Source: Acholeplasma sp. (GTDB taxonomy: Bacteria > Bacillota_I > Bacilli_A > Acholeplasmatales > Acholeplasmataceae). From it: DNA of 7,516 nucleotides. This document shows positions 1 through 5,690 of this stretch, one piece after another (positions within the stretch are counted from its first letter, which is position 1; every line of letters starts with the position of its first letter). A program made the position numbers and the translations under genes. The notes under the pieces are model-generated. The model saw only the letters and a program-made list of their open reading frames with translations, had not been told where the DNA came from and did not search any database. The stretch lies in NCBI GenBank assembly GCA_012837395.1, contig DURF01000010.1, positions 1-7,516 on the forward strand, in the 5' to 3' direction.

Positions 1-6
1 GATTAT

Positions 7-609
7 ATGAATAAATATGATGAAAATTTAAAAAAGATTTATAATGATATTATAAATGATCAAGAAAACATCGATTATACTAATAAAGGTTGGCAACCTT
101 TATATAACGTAACAAGTAAATCTAAAATATTAATCATTGGTCAAGCACCAGGAATCAAAGCTCAAACTAAAAATAAAACTTGGGATGATAAAAGTGGTGA
201 TAAATTAAGAACTTGGTTAGGAGTAAATAGAATTGAGTTTTTTAACCCTGATATTTTTGGAATGCTTCCGATGGATTTTTATTATCCTGGTAAAGGAAAA
301 ACTGGTGATCTTCCGCCAAGAATAGAATTTGCTCAAAAATGGCATCCAAAAATAATTTCTAATTTACCTAATTTAAAGTTAATTGTATTAATTGGAAATT
401 ATTCTCAAAAATATTATTTGGGTGATAAATACAAAAGAACTTTAACAGAGACTGTTAAAAGTTTTAAAGAATTTATTCCTAACTTTTTTCCACTACCACA
501 CCCATCACCACTAAACTTTAGATGGTTTAATAATAACTTGTGGTTTGAACTTGAAGCACTACCTAAATTTAAAAAATTAATTAATGCTATCATAAAAGAA
601 AACGCCTAA
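7..609 (+). CDS. Uracil-DNA glycosylase-superfamily protein
   Basis: A 200-residue single-domain protein of the uracil-DNA glycosylase fold, most like the bacterial UDG-like (family 4/5-related) group. Visible motifs are the N-terminal GQAPG loop (residues 45-49), DKSGDKLRTWLG (61-72), the FYYPGKGKTGDLPPR block (91-105), WHP (112-114) and the C-terminal LPHPSP motif (163-168) that in this superfamily carries the catalytic-site histidine. By family it should remove uracil or a related damaged base from DNA in the cytoplasm; the exact substrate is inferred. The protein contains no cysteine, so it cannot hold the 4Fe-4S cluster of classical family 4 enzymes. The frame stays open to the window's left edge (two codons), but the distance from this ATG to GQAPG fits the family, so it is the likely start; its ribosome binding site lies outside the window. 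It is the only plus-strand gene and is convergent with the permease. Confidence 0.85.
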   Translation: MNKYDENLKKIYNDIINDQENIDYTNKGWQPLYNVTSKSKILIIGQAPGIKAQTKNKTWDDKSGDKLRTWLGVNRIEFFNPDIFGMLPMDFYYPGKGKTGDLPPRIEFAQKWHPKIISNLPNLKLIVLIGNYSQKYYLGDKYKRTLTETVKSFKEFIPNFFPLPHPSPLNFRWFNNNLWFELEALPKFKKLINAIIKENA

Positions 610-622
610 TAAAGGCGTTTTT
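599..622. terminator. Bidirectional intrinsic terminator between convergent genes
   Basis: An 8-bp perfect stem (AAAACGCC at 599-606 with GGCGTTTT at 614-621) encloses a 7-nt loop. On the plus strand it is followed by a T-rich stretch (TTTTTATTTT, 618-627). On the minus strand the stem runs into TTTTCTTTTATG. It can therefore end both the glycosylase transcript and the permease transcript. The glycosylase stop codon (607-609) lies in the loop, so the stem's 5' arm is coding sequence. Confidence 0.85.
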
Positions 623-625
623 ATT

Positions 626-2035
626 TTAAATCATTACAGCCATCGCTACTAAATATAACATAAATAAAATTGCTGAACCATATATAATTGGATGAACTTT
701 CTTTGCTTCACCACGTGTAATTTTAACAATTGTATAAGTAATAAAACCAAATGCTATCCCATCAGCAATTGATCCGGTAATAACCATAAATACAATAGTT
801 ACAAAGGCTGGGATTGCCTCTGTTAAATCTTGCCAGTTAATATCTTTTAATTGTTGAGCCATTAAAACTCCAACCAATAATAATGCACCAACTGTAACAG
901 CTGAGTGTGTAAAGACATTAAAGATTGGGAAAAGTGCGATTGATACTAAAAATAATAACCCTACTATAATATTAGAAAAACCAGTTCTAGCTCCCGCTTC
1001 AACTCCAGTTGCTGATTCAACATACGAAGTAATTTCTGGTGTACCAAGGGTTGATGATATTAAAGTACCAACAGCATCAACAGTCATTGCTTGATCGATT
1101 TTAGGAATATTACCATCTTCATCTTCAAGTCCTGCTGCTCTAGATACAGCAACTAGTGTTCCTGTTGTATCAAAGATATCAACAAATAGTAATGCATAAA
1201 TTAAGACAAGAGCGGTAAGGAAGCCTTGTGATGTAAAGACAGTTTTTAAACCTTCAAAGAAACCAACAAATGCAACATCTTTAATTTCAGCTAGTGGTGA
1301 ATAATCAAACTCACCTAAATTAGGCATATTAGCAACCCCTGCATAATGAAGAATTAAACCTAGAGCTGCGGTTGCAAGTATTGAGATAATAAATGAAAAT
1401 CTTGAAATTTTGTGTTTTAAATTGTGAACAACAATAATAACAACAATACTAAAACATGCTAGTAAAACGGTTGGGTTTGCAAAACTACCTAGTTTTAATG
1501 AAAATGAACCAACATATTCACCACCCACGATAACTGGTTCAATTGAGAAAAGTCCAGTTAATCTTAGTCCAACAAGGGCAATAAAAAAGCCAATTCCTGC
1601 CCCAATCGCAGATTTTAAACTATTAGGTATCGCATCTACTAATGTTCTTCTTAATCCTGAGAGTGAAATTATTAAGAATAATAACCCTCCAATAAAACTA
1701 AGTGCTAGTGCTTCTTGCCATGTATATCCATGAACACCAACAATAGTTCCAATAAAGAAAGCATTAACTCCCATTCCTGGCGCTAGTGCAATCGGCAAAT
1801 TAGCTAAGAAAGCCATTAAGAAGGTTGCTAGAAACGCACCTACTGCGGTTGCGAAAAATACTCCTCCATATGGAATTCCTCCTGAAATTCCATCAAATCT
1901 ACCAGATGCTATCCCTGGGTTAACAACTAAGATGTATGACATTGCTAAGAATGTTACTAATCCACCTAGTGACTCTTTGCGAAAGTTAGTTTCGCGTTCT
2001 TCGAACTTAAAAAAACTTCGAATTTTTGTAAGCAT
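626..2035 (-). CDS. pbuG: Purine (guanine/hypoxanthine) permease, NCS2/AzgA family
   Basis: A 469-residue polytopic membrane transporter of the AzgA branch of the NCS2 (xanthine/uracil) permeases, expected to import guanine and hypoxanthine by proton symport. Landmarks are NFRKESLGGLVTFLAMSYIL near the N-terminus (17-36), ALAPGMGVNAFF (83-94), FVDIFDTTGTL (284-294), SYVESATGVEAGARTG (337-352) and SIADGIAFGFI (422-432). These match the half-helix and substrate-site regions of the family, and hydrophobic segments fill most of the chain. The start is the ATG at 2035: it has a strong ribosome binding site (AAAGGAGAT, 2041-2049) 5 nt upstream, and the family N-terminus begins about here. An in-frame TTG at 2068 would put translation inside the terminator region. 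The gene lies downstream of a guanine-class riboswitch, which supports a purine substrate. Separating PbuG from PbuO, or guanine from hypoxanthine preference, is not possible from sequence. Confidence 0.93.
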   Translation of the reverse strand: MLTKIRSFFKFEERETNFRKESLGGLVTFLAMSYILVVNPGIASGRFDGISGGIPYGGVFFATAVGAFLATFLMAFLANLPIALAPGMGVNAFFIGTIVGVHGYTWQEALALSFIGGLLFLIISLSGLRRTLVDAIPNSLKSAIGAGIGFFIALVGLRLTGLFSIEPVIVGGEYVGSFSLKLGSFANPTVLLACFSIVVIIVVHNLKHKISRFSFIISILATAALGLILHYAGVANMPNLGEFDYSPLAEIKDVAFVGFFEGLKTVFTSQGFLTALVLIYALLFVDIFDTTGTLVAVSRAAGLEDEDGNIPKIDQAMTVDAVGTLISSTLGTPEITSYVESATGVEAGARTGFSNIIVGLLFLVSIALFPIFNVFTHSAVTVGALLLVGVLMAQQLKDINWQDLTEAIPAFVTIVFMVITGSIADGIAFGFITYTIVKITRGEAKKVHPIIYGSAILFMLYLVAMAVMI

Positions 2036-2040
2036 TGTAT

Positions 2041-2049
2041 ATCTCCTTT
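2041..2049 (-). promoter_or_regulatory. Ribosome binding site deciding the permease start
   Basis: The minus strand reads AAAGGAGAT followed by ATACA and then the ATG at 2035. This near-perfect Shine-Dalgarno sequence selects that ATG over the in-frame TTG at 2068. It lies downstream of the riboswitch terminator and outside its stem, so regulation should act on transcription, not on access to this site. Confidence 0.85.
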
Positions 2050-2073
2050 TTATTTTTTTATTCAACAAAAAGT

Positions 2074-2107
2074 AAAAAAGCCTAGGAATTCATATATCCC
2101 TAGACTT
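2074..2107 (-). terminator. Riboswitch-controlled intrinsic terminator
   Basis: On the minus strand AAGTCTAGG (2107-2099) pairs with CCTAGGCTT (2086-2078), a 9-bp stem with one G-U pair around a 12-nt loop, followed by a run of six T (2079-2074). It sits between the aptamer and the permease ribosome binding site. Its 5' arm is also the distal partner of an alternative helix with the aptamer's 3' side, which makes it the OFF structure of the expression platform. Confidence 0.85.
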
Positions 2108-2141
2108 AGATTGCAAGCATAAAAAAACTGCAATCGTAGTC
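2103..2141 (-). promoter_or_regulatory. Predicted antiterminator helix of the purine riboswitch
   Basis: On the minus strand GATTGCA (2135-2129) is the exact complement of TGCAATC (2115-2109). Past a 2x2 internal mismatch, GACT (2141-2138) pairs with AGTC (2106-2103). The 5' arm contains the ligand-contacting C74 and most of the 3' strand of P1; the 3' arm takes four bases of the terminator's 5' arm. The helix therefore cannot coexist with either the liganded aptamer or the full terminator, which is what an antiterminator must do. The pairing is read by eye and not folded computationally. Confidence 0.7.
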
Positions 2142-2200
2142 ACACATTTTACGGTTGTGTGGTAGAGACTCAGCCACCATATTAGGCCGGATATACGATT
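2132..2200 (-). ncRNA. Purine riboswitch aptamer, guanine class
   Basis: The leader RNA has the three-way-junction purine aptamer. P1 is AATCGTA (2200-2194) with TACGATT (2138-2132). P2 has the L2 loop AATATGG, and P3 is CACACA/TGTGTG with loop ACCGTAAAA. J2/3 reads GTCTCTACC. The GG of L2 and CC of L3 needed for the loop-loop contact are present. The specificity base (position 74 in xpt numbering) is C at 2139 and position 51 is U, so it should bind guanine or hypoxanthine rather than adenine or 2'-deoxyguanosine. Loop lengths resemble the B. subtilis pbuE aptamer. It precedes the purine permease and has a terminator downstream, so purine binding is expected to stop transcription. Confidence 0.95.
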
Positions 2201-2215
2201 CGTTGAACTAACTTC

Positions 2216-2244
2216 ATTATAACAAATAATTTTAATTAATTAAA
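2216..2244 (-). promoter_or_regulatory. Promoter of the riboswitch-permease unit
   Basis: The minus strand carries a perfect TATAAT -10 box (2221-2216) with an extended TGT just before it (2224-2222). A weak TTTAAT (2244-2239) lies 17 bp further upstream as -35. The predicted start point, about seven bases downstream near 2209, falls just ahead of the aptamer's P1 stem, which supports the assignment. The extended -10 probably compensates for the poor -35. Confidence 0.75.
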
Positions 2245-2296
2245 GTCTTTGTAAACACTTACATATTATCAATTGTAAAAAACTTGTAAATTAGTG

Positions 2297-3103
2297 TTAC
2301 TTTTTAAAATAATTCATCTTTAATTTATATATAACATTTAAATTTAAATCTTCAGCCATTTTATAACTTTCTAAAATCGCAAAGTCATTTAACGCTGCTA
2401 CATTATGAGCATCACTAGATATAATAACTTTAGCACCTTCCTCAGCAACCATTTCAAAAAATTTAACTCGTGGATATTTAATATTGCTAAATTCAGTTAC
2501 CTTTCCTTCTAAAACAGCTCTTCTTATTCCGTTTGCATTTAATTCAAGCGGAATATCTAACTTCTTAGCAAGCTTAATAACTGGTCTTAGTGCTTCATAC
2601 ATTTCATCGGTTGGATTATCAATGTTAAAAAAACATAGATCTGGGTGGCATAACATATTAAAATAGCCGGTTTTTAAAGCCTCAATTACAGTATCACGAT
2701 AAATTATAATTTCTTCTAAAGTATTAAATTTAAAAGTACTTATATATTTATTATCTTTATATATATAATGTTGGCCTAATATTAAATAATCTAAATCATT
2801 TAAATAGTGTTCATAAACTTTAGTATGATTAAAATACTCAATTTCTAAACCTTTATAAAATTTTATATTATTAAGACTTGCAAACTTTTTAGCTTCATCT
2901 AATAATTTAAAATATTTTTGATAATCTTTTTCATGTAATCTTGAATTTTTATTTCTTAAATTGGCCATAGGTGCATGCTCAGAAATACCTAATTCTTTAA
3001 AATTATGTTTGATTGCTTCTTTTACATAATCGATTGGTCTACCACCTGCATGTCCACATAATATTGTATGTGAATGATAACTATTTATATGTTTTTTAAT
3101 CAT
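2297..3103 (-). CDS. PHP-domain phosphoesterase, HisJ (histidinol-phosphatase)-like
   Basis: A 268-residue soluble protein with the full set of PHP-domain metal ligands: HxH near the N-terminus (H10, H12) with H18, SEHAP (E42, H43), E87 in GLEIEY, GQH (H112), CHPD (H153), ELNANG (187-192) and the C-terminal SDAH (D231, H233). The architecture and length match the HisJ type of histidinol-phosphatase, a trinuclear-metal phosphoesterase that removes phosphate from L-histidinol phosphate. No other histidine-biosynthesis gene is in view, so the true substrate may differ; many HisJ-like proteins are annotated by similarity alone. The ATG at 3103 has AGGAG (3113-3117) 9 nt upstream. It appears monocistronic, with a terminator and candidate promoter upstream. 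No clear terminator follows it, so some read-through into the riboswitch leader is possible. Confidence 0.85.
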   Translation of the reverse strand: MIKKHINSYHSHTILCGHAGGRPIDYVKEAIKHNFKELGISEHAPMANLRNKNSRLHEKDYQKYFKLLDEAKKFASLNNIKFYKGLEIEYFNHTKVYEHYLNDLDYLILGQHYIYKDNKYISTFKFNTLEEIIIYRDTVIEALKTGYFNMLCHPDLCFFNIDNPTDEMYEALRPVIKLAKKLDIPLELNANGIRRAVLEGKVTEFSNIKYPRVKFFEMVAEEGAKVIISSDAHNVAALNDFAILESYKMAEDLNLNVIYKLKMNYFKK

Positions 3104-3136
3104 TAAATCAAACTCCTAAACTAATACTCTTAGTCC

Positions 3137-3145
3137 ATTTTATCA
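3137..3145 (-). promoter_or_regulatory. Candidate extended -10 promoter for the PHP gene
   Basis: The minus strand reads TG-A-TAAAAT (3145-3137), an extended -10 element about 34 bp upstream of the PHP start codon and just after the preceding terminator. No convincing -35 is visible because that region is occupied by the terminator hairpin. The position is right for an independent promoter, but the match is modest. Confidence 0.45.
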
Positions 3146-3154
3146 TAACTTAAG

Positions 3155-3178
3155 AAAAAATCCCTTAATAGGGATTTT
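3155..3178 (-). terminator. Intrinsic terminator of the ackA-DUF975 unit
   Basis: On the minus strand AAAATCCC (3178-3171) pairs with GGGATTTT (3164-3157) around a 6-nt loop, an 8-bp stem whose 3' arm continues into a run of six T (3160-3155). It begins four bases past the DUF975 stop codon. Flanking TTAAGA (3150-3155) and TCTTAA (3181-3186) could extend the stem past a small bulge, overlapping the stop codon. Confidence 0.88.
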
Positions 3179-3182
3179 AATC

Positions 3183-3788
3183 TTAAAGTTCAACAACTTC
3201 TATTTCTTCAATTATTTTATTTTCATCAACTTTTTCATTAATTAAATCTAAGTAAAATGCTGTTTCTGCAGCAGTCATATATGGAACTAAGAAAAAGAAT
3301 CCAAAACCTAATGTAAATACTGAAAGTATTATCCAGCCAATAAATGAAAACTGTAAACAAAACAAACGCCATTTATTACCAACCATTAAATGTTCACTTT
3401 GTTTCATTGCTTCATATCCATCTAATTCCGGATTATCAGCTAAAATATATTTTGTCATTGAATAAGCATATGATTTAATAATTCCTGGAATTATTAACAA
3501 TAATGACCATAAAAAGACAAATACAAATGTTAAAACTGCCGCTACTAATGTATTAACATAACTGGTTGCGAATGGTTGAAACATAGTTTCTAGTTTAGGA
3601 TCTTCCCCACGAAATGCTCTTAAGTATACTAAACTATGACCTACCATCATTGCACCAACTACAAAAAGCACTATAAACGATGATGCTCCTGTTGCTAATA
3701 CAAATACTAATGAAATTAAGAAAAACATCCAATAATTTCTTTTTTTAAGCATTTCCCACGCTTGGTTTCTAAAATCTTTAGCTCTCAT
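3183..3788 (-). CDS. DUF975-family integral membrane protein
   Basis: A 201-residue membrane protein of the DUF975 family; its function is unknown. A short basic N-terminal segment (MRAKDFRNQAWEMLKKRNYW) leads into hydrophobic stretches at about 20-50, 78-104 and 142-170. Family-typical blocks are IIPGIIKSYAYSMTKYILAD (99-118), a GYEAMKQSEHLMVGNKWRLF block (124-143) and the final hydrophobic hairpin ending LVPYMTAAETAFY (167-179). The last 15 residues form an acidic, probably cytoplasmic tail. Its ATG lies inside the end of acetate kinase (11-bp overlap), with a GAGG ribosome binding site within that gene, so the two are probably translationally coupled and co-transcribed. A strong terminator follows. 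No catalytic motif is visible; a link to acetate metabolism is suggested only by position. Confidence 0.85.
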   Translation of the reverse strand: MRAKDFRNQAWEMLKKRNYWMFFLISLVFVLATGASSFIVLFVVGAMMVGHSLVYLRAFRGEDPKLETMFQPFATSYVNTLVAAVLTFVFVFLWSLLLIIPGIIKSYAYSMTKYILADNPELDGYEAMKQSEHLMVGNKWRLFCLQFSFIGWIILSVFTLGFGFFFLVPYMTAAETAFYLDLINEKVDENKIIEEIEVVEL

Positions 3789-4977
3789 ATTTTTTTACCT
3801 CTTTAAGTTTGTTATAAACTTCTCTTGCCAACATAACTTCTTCATCAGTTGGGATTACAAATACTTTTACTTTAGAATTTTTAGTTGCGATATTTCCAGT
3901 AACACCTCTTGTGTTATTTAATTTATCATCTAGTTCAACGCCTAAAACTTTTACATAATCAATAATCATTTTACGAACTTCACCAGAGTTTTCACCAATT
4001 CCAGCTGTGAAAACAATAGCATCTAATCCTCTTAATCTAATATAATAACTTCCAATATAGTCTGCAATTCTTTTTGCCTGTAAGATCATTGCTAATTGTG
4101 CACGTCTATTTCCTTCTTCTGCTGCTTTTGCAATATCTCTTGAATCATTCGATACCCCAGAAACTCCTAGATAACCAGATTCTTTGTTTAAGATATTTAA
4201 TAACTCTTGAAGTGATTTACCTTCTCTTTCTTGAATTAATGATAACATTGATGGATCAATGTTTCCTGTTCTTGTTCCCATTGGTACACCTTCAAGTGGT
4301 GTAAGTCCCATTGATGTATCAACACTCTTACCAGCATCAATTGCTGTAATGGAAACTCCATTACCAATATGACAAACAATCAATTTAGCATTTTCGTTAT
4401 TTAACATTTTGTTTGCTACTTGTGATACATATTGGTGTGATGTTCCATGAAATCCATATTTTCTAATCCCATATTTTGTATACCATTCATATGGTGTAGC
4501 ATATAAAAATGCGTCTTCCTCCATTGTTTGATGAAATGTTGTATCAAAAATTGCTAATTGTAAAACATTTGGTAAAGCTTTTCTAAAAGCTCTAATACCA
4601 ATCACATGTGCGGCATTATGTAACGGTGCAAGTGGTATTAAACTTTCAATATCAGCAACTACTTTATCATCGATAATTGCTGCTTCTTTAAAGATCTCAC
4701 CACCTTGAACTATACGGTGACCAACACCCTTGATATCTTCAAGTGATTTAATAATATTTAGTTTAATTAGACCTTCTAATAATAAATCTACAGCAACACC
4801 ATGATTTTTAATTGGTTGTTTTAACTCTTGTTTTTGATCATTAAATTTAATTGTAAAAACTGCATCATCTAATCCAATTCTTTCAAAAACACCTGATGTA
4901 ATAACATCTTCACTTGGCATTTGTAGTAATTGAAACTTAAGTGATGAACTTCCTGCATTAATTGCCATTATTTTCAT
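3778..4977 (-). CDS. ackA: Acetate kinase
   Basis: A full-length, 399-residue cytoplasmic acetate kinase that interconverts acetyl phosphate plus ADP and acetate plus ATP; in a fermenting cell it makes ATP. Family signatures are intact: NAGSSSLKF (7-15), GHRIVQGG (86-93), FDTTFHQTM (144-152), YGFHGTSHQYVS (174-185), HIGNG (203-207), GVPMGTRTGNIDPS (230-243) and FTAGIGENS (323-331). Residues corresponding to the known active site (N7, R88, D145, H177, R236, E379) are all present. The ATG at 4977 is preceded by GGGGAA (4990-4985), a usable but atypical ribosome binding site; a second Met three codons in is possible. The stop overlaps the next gene. No phosphotransacetylase (pta) gene is in the window. 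A candidate promoter lies in the 49-bp gap upstream. Confidence 0.98.
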   Translation of the reverse strand: MKIMAINAGSSSLKFQLLQMPSEDVITSGVFERIGLDDAVFTIKFNDQKQELKQPIKNHGVAVDLLLEGLIKLNIIKSLEDIKGVGHRIVQGGEIFKEAAIIDDKVVADIESLIPLAPLHNAAHVIGIRAFRKALPNVLQLAIFDTTFHQTMEEDAFLYATPYEWYTKYGIRKYGFHGTSHQYVSQVANKMLNNENAKLIVCHIGNGVSITAIDAGKSVDTSMGLTPLEGVPMGTRTGNIDPSMLSLIQEREGKSLQELLNILNKESGYLGVSGVSNDSRDIAKAAEEGNRRAQLAMILQAKRIADYIGSYYIRLRGLDAIVFTAGIGENSGEVRKMIIDYVKVLGVELDDKLNNTRGVTGNIATKNSKVKVFVIPTDEEVMLAREVYNKLKEVKKYES

Positions 4978-4996
4978 TTATAAATTCCCCGCTTTC

Positions 4997-5025
4997 ATTA
5001 TATGAGTATTTATTCACATTGTTAT
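4997..5025 (-). promoter_or_regulatory. Candidate promoter for ackA
   Basis: The minus strand has a perfect TATAAT (5002-4997) with ATAACA (5025-5020), a 4 of 6 match to the -35 consensus, exactly 17 bp upstream. The -35 sits directly after the hemolysin III stop codon. The predicted start point near 4990 would leave a leader of only about 13 nt, beginning at the ribosome binding site. This allows ackA-DUF975 to be transcribed apart from the upstream pncB-trmL-hemolysin III genes. Confidence 0.6.
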
Positions 5026-5026
5026 T

Positions 5027-5686
5027 TTAATATAAAAAGTTGTAAAAAGCAATAAATTGTAAAATTGTTCCTATTGCTGTAAAGATATGCCATATAAAAT
5101 GGAAGTACTTAATCTTTGGAAATGCATAAAATATTACACCTAAAGAATATGCTATCCCTCCAAATAACACATAGTAAAATGCTGCTTTACTATATTCTAG
5201 TAAAACACCGACAAATACTAATGCACTCCATCCCATGGCCAAATATAGAAAGACATGAAGTCTTGCAAATTTTTTAATCCAAACTGATTTAAACACTATT
5301 CCAACGATAATTAATAGCCATTGGACTGTAAAAAGGACTAATCCTTTTTCCATCCCTGCAATATTAAAAAGTGGTTCTCTTAAATCTGGTAATAATAACA
5401 ATGGTGGCGCAAACGATCCACCTATCAATATATAAATAGATAAATGATCAAGTCTTTTGAAAACTCTTTTAGATTTTGACCCATTTGGCATCGCATGATA
5501 TATTGTACTCATCGTATATAATATAATTATTGACAATCCAAATATAATTGCACCCAAGTATTCTCTTCCAGTTTCACTTTTAATAATTAATAGTATTAAT
5601 GCTGTCACACCAAATAATGCCATTATGCCGTGTGATATAGCATTAGCTATTTCTTCACCTAAAGTTTGTTCTTTTGTATTTTTCAT
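5027..5686 (-). CDS. Hemolysin III / PAQR-family membrane protein
   Basis: A 219-residue, seven-helix membrane protein of the hemolysin III (YqfA/PAQR, CREST superfamily) type. The superfamily's putative metal and hydrolase residues are all visible: EEIANAISHG at the N-terminus (11-20), STIYH (S60, H64), RLDH (D80, H81) and the C-terminal HFIWH (H196, H200). Hydrophobic segments fill the rest. CREST members are thought to be metal-dependent membrane hydrolases, and eukaryotic relatives include adiponectin receptors. The hemolysin name comes from one Bacillus cereus homologue and does not imply virulence here; the physiological role is unknown. The ATG lies 4 nt past the trmL stop with only a weak ribosome binding site, so translation is probably coupled to trmL. 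No terminator follows before ackA. Confidence 0.92.
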   Translation of the reverse strand: MKNTKEQTLGEEIANAISHGIMALFGVTALILLIIKSETGREYLGAIIFGLSIIILYTMSTIYHAMPNGSKSKRVFKRLDHLSIYILIGGSFAPPLLLLPDLREPLFNIAGMEKGLVLFTVQWLLIIVGIVFKSVWIKKFARLHVFLYLAMGWSALVFVGVLLEYSKAAFYYVLFGGIAYSLGVIFYAFPKIKYFHFIWHIFTAIGTILQFIAFYNFLY

Positions 5687-5690
5687 ATTA

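Noticed and set aside
2036..2068. TTG start at 2068 extending the permease by 11 residues
   Set aside because: No ribosome binding site suits it, it lies just past the terminator T-tract, and the ATG at 2035 has a near-perfect AAAGGAGAT and matches the family N-terminus.
2132..2200. Adenine or 2'-deoxyguanosine riboswitch
   Set aside because: The base at position 74 is C, not U, which excludes the adenine type. J2/3 keeps U51 and the normal CTACC, unlike the Mesoplasma deoxyguanosine class.
2254..2298. Inverted repeat AACACT/AGTGTT after the PHP gene as a terminator
   Set aside because: The arms are short and AT-rich, the spacer is long with bulges, and no T-tract follows on the minus strand.
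2484..2666. Plus-strand open frame opposite the PHP gene
   Set aside because: Fully antisense to a conserved gene, with no recognisable domain or ribosome binding site.
4074..4304. Plus-strand open frame opposite acetate kinase
   Set aside because: Lies wholly opposite highly conserved kinase motifs and has leucine-rich, low-complexity content typical of antisense shadows.
5027..5686. Hemolysin III as a toxin or virulence factor
   Set aside because: The family name is historical; members are widespread housekeeping membrane proteins and nothing nearby suggests pathogenicity.
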